From the NCBI GenBank assembly GCA_036794995.1, contig DAIRFP010000285.1, positions 1-5,915 of the forward strand: a stretch of DNA of 5,915 bases. Direction: 5' to 3'. Shown in pieces: positions 1 to 4,958 of this stretch. Each line of letters starts with the position of its first letter. Position 1 is the first letter of the stretch. The translations under genes and the position numbers were made by a program. Under the pieces are notes generated by a model that was given only the letters and a program-made list of their open reading frames with translations, was not told the origin of the DNA and did not search any database. This DNA comes from DAIRFP01 sp036794995 (GTDB lineage: Bacteria > Desulfobacterota > Binatia > UBA9968).

Positions 1-767
1 GACCGACTGTTGGGATACATCGCCGGAAGCCGGTGTTTTGTCGCCAAATTTATGAATTGTTTTTCGTGAGCCGTGAAGAACCCACTGCCATCCACCAGAA
101 GCCCCTCGGCACGTTTATTGGTTGCGGTTTGAAACGCCCCTTCGATGTCGTCCGGCCCTTTCACCTCTAAGGATAGAATCTCCACCCGTAAAGACCGAGC
201 CACGGTCTCCATGTCTTTCAGGTTACCGGCCGCGACTGGGCTGGTCGGGCTCCATAGAAAGCCGACCCGCGAGAGCTTGGAAATAATTTCCTTGAGGAGT
301 TCGAGCCGTTTTCCGTGTGTCTCGCCGCCCATAGAGGTCAGCCCCGTGATATTTGCACCGGGGCGCGCCAGGCTCGCGACGAGCCCGCTCCTAACGGCAT
401 CGCTGGTACTTGCCATGACAATAGGAGTTTCTTTGGTCGCGTTCTTGGCAGCTCCAGCTGCTTCATTCNNNNNNNNNNCCGATGCGACGATAACTTCACA
501 ATTGAGGCGGACTAACTCGGCGGCAAGCTCTGGCAGTCGCTCGACCTTTCCATCAAAGTACCGGTACTCGATTGCGATGTTCTGCCCCTCGATGTAGCCG
601 AGATTCCTTAAACGTTCGTGAAATGGCTTCATGCTTATCGCCGAAGTGGAAGCGGTGTTCCCCAGATAACCCACCCGTGCGATTTTCTTCGGCTGCTGCG
701 CCCACGCGGGACATAAACCAGTTAGAATCAACGTGACGACTATGAGAGCGGAGATCTTTTTATTCAC
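1..767 (-). CDS. ABC_sub_bind-family solute-binding protein, 3' end missing, GTG start, contains a scaffold gap
   Basis: The GTG at 767 is the only sensible start: GGAGG lies 4 nt before it (772-776), an in-frame TGA sits at 789-791, and a signal peptide follows at once (MNKK, hydrophobic 6-18, cleavage near AWA|QQP at 21-26). Reading through 10 Ns at 469-478 keeps the frame and gives about 255 residues before the window edge; roughly 70-80 residues are missing from the C-terminus. Landmarks: RVGYLG at 31-36, LGYIEGQNIAIEYRYFDG at 56-73, LPELAAELVRL at 78-88, TPIVM at 114-118, SLARPGANITGLTS at 132-145, GKRLELLKE at 152-160 and LATKHRLPAMYP at 241-252. The cleft motif is SDA (122-124) instead of TDP, and Cys90 replaces the usual lysine-valine stretch before EVIV. 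A Cys at 19 is not in a lipobox, so a soluble periplasmic protein is expected. It is the last visible gene of the block. Ligand unknown. Confidence 0.9.
   Translation of the reverse strand, partial: MNKKISALIVVTLILTGLCPAWAQQPKKIARVGYLGNTASTSAISMKPFHERLRNLGYIEGQNIAIEYRYFDGKVERLPELAAELVRLNCEVIVASXXXXNEAAGAAKNATKETPIVMASTSDAVRSGLVASLARPGANITGLTSMGGETHGKRLELLKEIISKLSRVGFLWSPTSPVAAGNLKDMETVARSLRVEILSLEVKGPDDIEGAFQTATNKRAEGLLVDGSGFFTAHEKQFINLATKHRLPAMYPNSR
469..478. other. Scaffold gap (10 Ns) inside the leftmost gene
   Basis: Ten Ns interrupt the gene at 1-767. The reading frame continues across the gap as given (VIVAS, four unknown residues, NEAAGAAKNAT). In the three paralogues this stretch is about two to four residues shorter, so the true gap is probably 1 or 4 bases, and 10 is a placeholder. 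Confidence 0.9.
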
Positions 768-788
768 GCTTCCTCCAATACAAAACCG
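768..788 (-). promoter_or_regulatory. Translation leader and ribosome-binding site of the GTG-start gene
   Basis: On the minus strand this reads CGGTTTTG, then TATTGGAGGAAGC, directly before GTG. GGAGG (772-776) is the Shine-Dalgarno core, with a short 4-nt spacer. Together with the in-frame TGA at 789-791 it fixes the start of the gene at 767. It resembles the leader at 1778-1798. Confidence 0.7.
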
Positions 789-827
789 TCAGCATTCGCT
801 ACAGTAAGCTCACGCCAGGTCCAAAAA

Positions 828-1772
828 TCATTTGATCCCCAGCTCCCTCTGCGCCTCTCTAAGGATGGAAAGATCCGCCACTTCACTCAAGGCGACCTCG
901 CGATCTATTTTCATAACTCGTTTAGTGTCATCGAGGAGTCTGCGGAAGCCGTCCGCCGGCATGCTGCCGTCAAGATTGAAGCCCTTAATGAAAGAATCAT
1001 AGGCCGCGGTGGCAACCTCTTTGTCGATCCTATAGGTGCTCATCAGTACCGGGACGGTTCCGTCGCGATTCGATCGCATGTAACGATTGGCTTTGATACC
1101 CGCCCGGATAACTCGCTTGACCTCATCCGGCTTCTCTTTGAGTTTTTTCATGTTGACCGTCAATCCGCTAAATGGGTACGTAAACAGCTCTTCCGACCGT
1201 ACGATGACCGGGAATCCCATTTTTCTGCCTATATAATCGTTGGGAACAGTGGCGACCGTGGCGTCGAGCAAGCCCTGCTGCATTCTGATATAACGGCCTT
1301 CGCCCGCGCCGCTGGGGACCCACTTCACATCCTTGTCCGGGTCCAGGCCGTAGTGCTTGATCATCAATCGTCCCACCAACTCGGTGCCGCTGCCGTAGGC
1401 ACTAATACCGATGACCTTGCCCNNNNNNNNNNCCGATTTGAACTCCGGCCGGGTCTGCAACATGAAGTGTGGTGTTGGCCTGAAGCAGGCTACGATCCTA
1501 AGCGGCAAACCTTGAAGCATCGAACGCATGGCGGAGCCAAAGCCGCTGAAATAGTCCGTATCGCCATTGCTGAGGGCCACGTTCGCCACCGGCCCAGATA
1601 TCACAATCAGTTCCGCGTCGAAGCCTTCCTCTTTCAAGAATCCTCGTCGCTGCGCCAAGTGCATAGTGAAGTGCGCAGCATCTGAAGGCGTGGAGATTCG
1701 GATCTTGTCCGCCGCGTGGGCCGACGTGTGGAGAAGACAAATGGCGAGCAATCCCACAAATATCTTATTCAT
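828..1772 (-). CDS. NMT1/SsuA-like periplasmic solute-binding protein (copy 2, contains a scaffold gap)
   Basis: This is a paralogue of the gene just upstream (1874-2818). A hand alignment gives about 70% identity over nearly the full length, and the last 25 residues, from DREVALSEV to ELGIK, are identical. The ATG at 1772 follows a GAGAGG site with an 8-nt spacer. The signal peptide is residues 1-20 (cleavage AHA|AD). It keeps LAQRRGFLKEEGF at 39-51, PVANVALSNGDTDY at 61-74 and LMSTYRIDKE near the end. A run of 10 Ns falls at residues 114-117, where copy 1 reads VKDLK. The frame is open on both sides, so the gene is probably intact. Compared with copy 1 the residues after the gap differ most (ISAYGSGTELV against VNIGGGPDLV), which is where the cleft contacts ligand in this fold, so the two copies may differ in specificity. 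Role: periplasmic solute capture for an ABC importer; ligand unknown. Confidence 0.92.
   Translation of the reverse strand: MNKIFVGLLAICLLHTSAHAADKIRISTPSDAAHFTMHLAQRRGFLKEEGFDAELIVISGPVANVALSNGDTDYFSGFGSAMRSMLQGLPLRIVACFRPTPHFMLQTRPEFKSXXXXGKVIGISAYGSGTELVGRLMIKHYGLDPDKDVKWVPSGAGEGRYIRMQQGLLDATVATVPNDYIGRKMGFPVIVRSEELFTYPFSGLTVNMKKLKEKPDEVKRVIRAGIKANRYMRSNRDGTVPVLMSTYRIDKEVATAAYDSFIKGFNLDGSMPADGFRRLLDDTKRVMKIDREVALSEVADLSILREAQRELGIK
1423..1432. other. Scaffold gap (10 Ns) inside NMT1-like copy 2
   Basis: Ten Ns interrupt the gene at 828-1772. The frame is kept, with four unknown residues between FKS and GKVIG. The duplicate gene has five residues there (VKDLK), and the flanking bases g and g are compatible with a Val codon and a Lys codon at the edges. 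A true length of 13 is therefore more likely than 10. Confidence 0.9.
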
Positions 1773-1777
1773 TTTTT

Positions 1778-1798
1778 GCGCCTCTCAATCCAAAACCG
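1778..1798 (-). promoter_or_regulatory. Translation leader and ribosome-binding site of NMT1-like copy 2
   Basis: On the minus strand this reads CGGTTTTG, then GATTGAGAGGCGC, followed by five A residues and ATG at 1772. GAGAGG is the Shine-Dalgarno element. The GGATTG-rGAGG part and the following ATGAATAAGATATTT match the leader and start of copy 1 (GGATTGGGAGG at 2827-2837). The leader therefore seems to have been duplicated with the gene. Confidence 0.65.
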
Positions 1799-1858
1799 AT
1801 CCTGAGCCCTTCACTGGAGTCTATCCTGAGCGCTTCGCTCGTACTCACAATAAACTCC
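1799..1858. repeat. Intergenic direct and inverted repeat element (REP-like)
   Basis: The spacer between the two NMT1-like genes holds two 17-bp direct copies, 24 bp apart, starting ATCCTGAGC (1799-1815 and 1823-1839) and matching at 15 of 17 positions. The second copy forms a perfect short hairpin, GAGCG-CTT-CGCTC (1828-1840). That hairpin is enclosed by a 5-bp inverted pair GGAGT (1816-1820) and ACTCC (1854-1858). Motifs of the CCTGAGC...TTCG...AAACTCC type recur between genes in many environmental genomes, from memory. There is no T-run, so it does not look like an intrinsic terminator. Confidence 0.5.
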
Positions 1859-1873
1859 GCCGAGGATCGAAAA

Positions 1874-2818
1874 TCATTTAATCCCTAGCTCCCTTTGGGC
1901 CTCTCTAAGAATCGAGAGATCCGCCACTTCACTCAAGGCGACCTCGCGATCTACCTTCGTAACCCTCTTCGTATCCTCAATGAGTCTGCGGAATCCGTCC
2001 TCCGGCAGGCTACCGTCATTATTGAAGCCCTTCACGAAAGAGTCATAGAGCGCGGTGCCGGCCTCTTGATCGAGTCTATAAGTGCTCATTAGAATCGGGA
2101 TGGTTCCCTCGCGATTCTCACGCATAAAGCGGTTGGCTTTGATTCCCGCCCTGATGAGCCGCTTAATCTCATCCGGCTTCTCTTTGATCTTTTTGGTGTG
2201 AGCTACCACGCCGCTGATCGGGTAGGTAAAGAGTTCCTCGGCTCTGGCAAGAACATTAAAGCCCATCCTCTTGGCGCGGTAATCCCAAGGGACAGGGGCC
2301 GACGTAGCATCCATCAGACCCTGCTTCATTCTAGCAAAAGCGCCTTCGCTCCCACCGCCAGCAACAAACTTCATGTCCTTATCGGGATCTAAGCCAAAGT
2401 GTCTAATCATCAATCGAGCCACCAGATCAGGACCTCCGCCAATGTTGACCCCGATGATCTTGCCCTTGAGATCTTTGACTGATTTGAGCTCCGGCCGGCC
2501 CAGCAGCACGAAATGCGGGGAGGGCCGGTAGCAGGCGACGATCCGGGCCGGCAATCCCTGAAGCATGGACCGCATAGCGGACCCAAAGCCCGTATAGTAG
2601 TCAATGCCTCCGTTACTTAGTGCAATATTCGCCACAGGGCCCGTGATCGTGATGATCTCAGCTTCAAATCCCTCCTCTCTTAAGAACCCTCTCTTCTGCG
2701 CCAGAGGAAAAGTAAAGTGTCCGGCGTCCGCTGGTAAGCCGATCCTGATCTTGTCCGCCGCCTGGACCGAAGGATGAAGAAGAAAAATTCCGAGCAACGC
2801 CATAAATATCTTATTCAT
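1874..2818 (-). CDS. NMT1/SsuA-like periplasmic solute-binding protein (copy 1)
   Basis: This complete 314-residue protein belongs to the NMT1/THI5-like family, a type II periplasmic-binding fold that includes SsuA and TauA (sulfonate and taurine) and pyrimidine-precursor binders. It should capture a small organic solute in the periplasm; this subgroup has no ligand I can name. The ATG at 2818 follows GGAGG with an 8-nt spacer. A signal peptide covers residues 1-20 (cleavage VQA|AD). Landmarks: IRIGLPADAGHF at 24-35, LAQKRGFLREEGFEAE at 39-54, PVANIALSNGGIDY at 61-74 (the family's 'al..GevD' segment), QGLPARIVA at 87-95, SVKDLKGKIIGV at 113-124 (lobe hinge), and a long helical C-terminus ending in REAQRELGIK. 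It starts 37 nt after an ABC_sub_bind gene and is followed by its own duplicate, about 70% identical. No permease (SsuC-like) or ATPase (SsuB-like) accompanies it here. Confidence 0.94.
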   Translation of the reverse strand: MNKIFMALLGIFLLHPSVQAADKIRIGLPADAGHFTFPLAQKRGFLREEGFEAEIITITGPVANIALSNGGIDYYTGFGSAMRSMLQGLPARIVACYRPSPHFVLLGRPELKSVKDLKGKIIGVNIGGGPDLVARLMIRHFGLDPDKDMKFVAGGGSEGAFARMKQGLMDATSAPVPWDYRAKRMGFNVLARAEELFTYPISGVVAHTKKIKEKPDEIKRLIRAGIKANRFMRENREGTIPILMSTYRLDQEAGTALYDSFVKGFNNDGSLPEDGFRRLIEDTKRVTKVDREVALSEVADLSILREAQRELGIK

Positions 2819-2826
2819 ACTTGGGG

Positions 2827-2837
2827 CCTCCCAATCC
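2827..2837 (-). promoter_or_regulatory. Ribosome-binding site of NMT1-like copy 1
   Basis: GGATTGGGAGG on the minus strand; the GGAGG core lies 8 nt before the ATG at 2818. It corresponds to the matching block upstream of copy 2. Confidence 0.65.
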
Positions 2838-2855
2838 GAAATCTAAAAAAGTGTT

Positions 2856-3842
2856 TCATCGGATGACTCTGTCCGCTCTCACCAACACATTCGGCGGGAT
2901 CGTCAGACCGATCTGCTTGGCTGTTTTCAGATTGATGACGAACTCGAACTTCATCGGCTGCTCTACAGGCAGATCAGCGGGTTTCGTGCCCTTGAGGATC
3001 CTGTCCACGTACCAAGCTCCTCGGTGGCCGTTGCGGTATCTGTCGGGGCTGTACGAGACTAGAGCTTCGAAAGCCTGCTCGGCAGAACAGCCCCATGCAG
3101 GCAGTTTTTTCTGAATTGCAAGGGCATTGATCTTTTTATACGGTTCCGAGAATAGACCGCTACAGATTATAAAGATTCCATCGGAGTTTTCCTTGGAAAC
3201 GGTACGTAACATTTCATCCACGTCGCCGACCGACTTGGCAGGCTTCTCATTAAGCGTCAGCCCTAGCTTTGGGGCGACTTCCCGCACCACTGCTAGCCTC
3301 CTTGCATGATCTGGATTTTCGCCTCTAGCATTGTAGAGTAAAGTCACTCGTCGTAGGCTCGGAACCACCTCCTTAAAAAGCTCCAGACGCTTCCCATAAA
3401 TTTCCGCACCAGCCTCGTTGGTTAAACCTGTAACATTCGTGTCGGGACGAGCCAGAGACTTTACGAGTCCTGATTCTACAGGATCTGTTACGCCCCAGAT
3501 GAAAACGACAGGAATCTCCTTGGTTGTCCGATTGGCAATTTCTGTTGCCGTGCCACCGTTGGTAACGATGACGTCTACTTTCCTTTCCACGTAGCCTTTA
3601 GCGATGGGGCGGAGTTCGTCGTAGGTTTTAACGTTGGGGATATTCAACTGAAGATTTTTACCCTCTACGTACCCAGCCTCGGCTAGACCAGCGCGAAGGC
3701 CCTTTATTTCGAGGCGTTCCTCAGCTTTCCCGGACGCCGCGAGAACTCCTATCCGGTAGATCTTGCCCTGCTGCGCCATGGCGGAAACGCTAACCGCAAG
3801 GAGCACGGCGCTAAGAGTAAGGACCGTGATTTTTGTATTCAT
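2856..3842 (-). CDS. Divergent ABC_sub_bind-family solute-binding protein
   Basis: This encodes a 328-residue exported binding protein. I chose the ATG at 3842 because it starts a clean signal peptide (MNTK, hydrophobic 6-20, cleavage near AMA|QQG at 21-26). A GTG 24 nt upstream in frame (3866) would add a charged octapeptide before the signal and lies in a repeat. The ribosome-binding site is weak, only purine-rich (AGAGAAAAAG). Landmarks: YRIGVL at 29-34, GYVEGKNL at 57-64, EIPVVF at 109-114, VTDP at 118-121, SLARPDTNVTGLT at 129-141, YGKRLELFKE at 149-158, KPADLPVEQPMKFEFVINL at 287-305, and the ADRVIR end. The N-terminal lobe is the odd part: it lacks the YRYA..rLP.LA block of its neighbours (residues 65-82 instead read NLQLNIPN then KTYDELRP), and the late loop is SYSPD rather than SYGAD. 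The C-terminus nearly matches the gene at 4959-5915 at DNA level, so the gene looks mosaic. Family secure; ligand unknown. Confidence 0.94.
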   Translation of the reverse strand: MNTKITVLTLSAVLLAVSVSAMAQQGKIYRIGVLAASGKAEERLEIKGLRAGLAEAGYVEGKNLQLNIPNVKTYDELRPIAKGYVERKVDVIVTNGGTATEIANRTTKEIPVVFIWGVTDPVESGLVKSLARPDTNVTGLTNEAGAEIYGKRLELFKEVVPSLRRVTLLYNARGENPDHARRLAVVREVAPKLGLTLNEKPAKSVGDVDEMLRTVSKENSDGIFIICSGLFSEPYKKINALAIQKKLPAWGCSAEQAFEALVSYSPDRYRNGHRGAWYVDRILKGTKPADLPVEQPMKFEFVINLKTAKQIGLTIPPNVLVRADRVIR

Positions 3843-3861
3843 TTCTTTTTCTCTGTCTCGA

Positions 3862-3889
3862 TCCACTTATCACTCGACACTTGACACTC
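3862..3889. repeat. Degenerate heptamer tandem repeat (four units)
   Basis: The minus strand reads as four 7-mers: GAGTGTC, AAGTGTC, GAGTGAT and AAGTGGA. The first two differ by one base. They share the GTGTC core and 7-bp period of the array at 4916-4957 (AGGTGTC there), so both arrays fit a common RRGTGTC-like unit. The array sits in the 55-nt spacer between two ABC_sub_bind genes and covers the unlikely GTG start at 3866. Confidence 0.55.
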
Positions 3890-3897
3890 GCCCCTTC

Positions 3898-4899
3898 TCA
3901 TTTGATCACCTTATCCGCCCGAAACAGCACCGACTGTGGAATCGTCAGGTTGAGCACTTTCGCCGTCTTGAGATTGATCACGAACTCAAACTTCATCGGT
4001 TGTTCGACGGGGAGGTCAGCGGGTTTGGTTCCTTTGAGGATCTTGTCGACGTACACTGCGGCGCGCCGGGATTGATCAATTTGATTCGCCCCGTAAGACA
4101 TAAGTCCACCCGCCGCCGTCCAGTCTTGAGCCGAGTGCATCGCGGGAATGCGGTTTTGTTCCACTAGCTGCAGAATCCTTCGTCGGTGAAAACCCATGAG
4201 TGGGCCTGGGGACGTGATGAGACCGCCAATGCGCTCTTTGGTCATGGTTCGGAACGCGCCCTCGAAATCTGGATTTGGCGTTTTTACGGCCACTGATAAT
4301 AACTGCACGCCTAAAACTTTCGCGGGCGCCTGGGCTTCCTCAAATGCAGTTCTGCTGGCGCTTGTCTCACCACTCGCATCGTTGAGAAATGCAAAGCGCG
4401 AGACTTTCGGGAGGACTTCTTTCAAAAGTCCCAGGCGTTTTCCGAGCAACTCTGCGTTGTAGCTTGTTAGACCCGTGACATTGCCTCCCGGCCGGGCAAG
4501 GCTCGCGATGACCCCGGTACCAATGGGATTGCCGGAACTCCACATGACGATGGGGATGGTCGTGGTCGCCTTCTTGGCCGCTCGGGCTGTAAGATCGTTC
4601 GGTACGACGAAGAGTTCAACCTTGAAACGAAGTAAATCCTCAGCCAACTCTGGCAGTCGTTCCGGTTTCCCTTCAGCGTACCGCGAGTCGATGATGATGT
4701 TTTTGCCCTCAATGTAGCCCAGATCGCGAAGCCCCTGGCGAAATGCATCGAAGCGGAGCGCCGTCGTGGTATCAGAGACAGAGCCGTTATGGAGAAACCC
4801 GATCCGTGGGACTTTCCCCGTCGGCTGCTGCGCCTCAGCGCGCAAGCAAAGCGCGGAGAGCATAACGCCTAGAGCAAGACCGAAGATTCTTTTTTGCAT
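3898..4899 (-). CDS. ABC_sub_bind-family periplasmic solute-binding protein
   Basis: This complete 333-residue protein has the usual length for the family. The ATG at 4899 follows an AGGAG ribosome-binding site (4908-4912) with an 8-nt spacer. The N-terminus is a signal peptide (basic MQKR, hydrophobic residues 5-19, cleavage near AEA|QQP at 21-26); a Cys at 18 does not sit in a lipobox. Domain order is typical: RIGFL at 32-36, GYIEGKNI at 61-68, RYAEG at 73-77, LPELAEDLL at 82-90, TIPIVM at 114-119, SLARPGGNVTGLTS at 133-146, LGKRLGLLKE at 152-161, GGLMSYGAN at 264-272, then KPADLPVEQPMKFEFVINLKTAK and the ADKVIK end. The cleft position that reads TDP in the neighbours is GNP here (123-125), which may mean a different ligand. 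It lies between two other binding-protein genes, with heptamer-repeat spacers on both sides and no transporter subunit nearby. Ligand unknown. Confidence 0.95.
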   Translation of the reverse strand: MQKRIFGLALGVMLSALCLRAEAQQPTGKVPRIGFLHNGSVSDTTTALRFDAFRQGLRDLGYIEGKNIIIDSRYAEGKPERLPELAEDLLRFKVELFVVPNDLTARAAKKATTTIPIVMWSSGNPIGTGVIASLARPGGNVTGLTSYNAELLGKRLGLLKEVLPKVSRFAFLNDASGETSASRTAFEEAQAPAKVLGVQLLSVAVKTPNPDFEGAFRTMTKERIGGLITSPGPLMGFHRRRILQLVEQNRIPAMHSAQDWTAAGGLMSYGANQIDQSRRAAVYVDKILKGTKPADLPVEQPMKFEFVINLKTAKVLNLTIPQSVLFRADKVIK

Positions 4900-4915
4900 C
4901 GCTTTCGCTCCTGGT

Positions 4916-4957
4916 TCGTCCTGAAACCTGACACCTGAAACCTAACCACTGATAACT
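4916..4957. repeat. Degenerate heptamer tandem repeat (six units) between two binding-protein genes
   Basis: On the minus strand the spacer can be cut into six consecutive 7-mers: AGTTATC, AGTGGTT, then AGGTTTC, AGGTGTC, AGGTTTC and a decayed AGGACGA. Two units are identical and one differs from them by a single base. The array begins just after the TGA stop of the upstream gene (4959-4961) and ends 4 nt before the next gene's Shine-Dalgarno. The adjacent coding tail also falls in 7-mers (AGTGATC, AGATGAC), so the array may run into the stop codon. Such heptamer arrays are known in intergenic DNA of cyanobacteria and occur in other genomes; function unknown. Confidence 0.65.
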
Positions 4958-4958
4958 G

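Noticed and set aside
145..597. Forward-strand open frames such as 145-597, 3763-4167 and 5413-5721
   Set aside because: They lie antisense to well-recognised genes, have no signal peptide or known motif, are rich in Ser/Arg/Pro as expected of antisense translation, and one reads through the N gap.
828..1772. Copy 2 of the NMT1-like gene as a pseudogene
   Set aside because: The only interruption is a scaffold gap; both sides are in frame and the C-terminus is fully conserved.
1816..1858. Intrinsic terminator after NMT1-like copy 1
   Set aside because: The stems are only 5 bp and there is no T-run after the hairpin on the coding strand.
3843..3866. GTG at 3866 as the start of the gene at 2856-3842
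   Set aside because: It would place a charged octapeptide (MDRDREKE) before a signal peptide that begins properly at the ATG at 3842, and it lies inside the heptamer array.
4845..4848. Lipoprotein lipobox in the signal peptides with a Cys (genes at 3898-4899 and 1-767)
   Set aside because: The residue before Cys is Leu in both (SALC, TGLC), which does not fit the [GAS]C requirement. A signal peptidase I site follows in each.
3862..4957. Short repeats as a CRISPR array
   Set aside because: The units are 7 bp, contiguous and degenerate, with no unique spacers.
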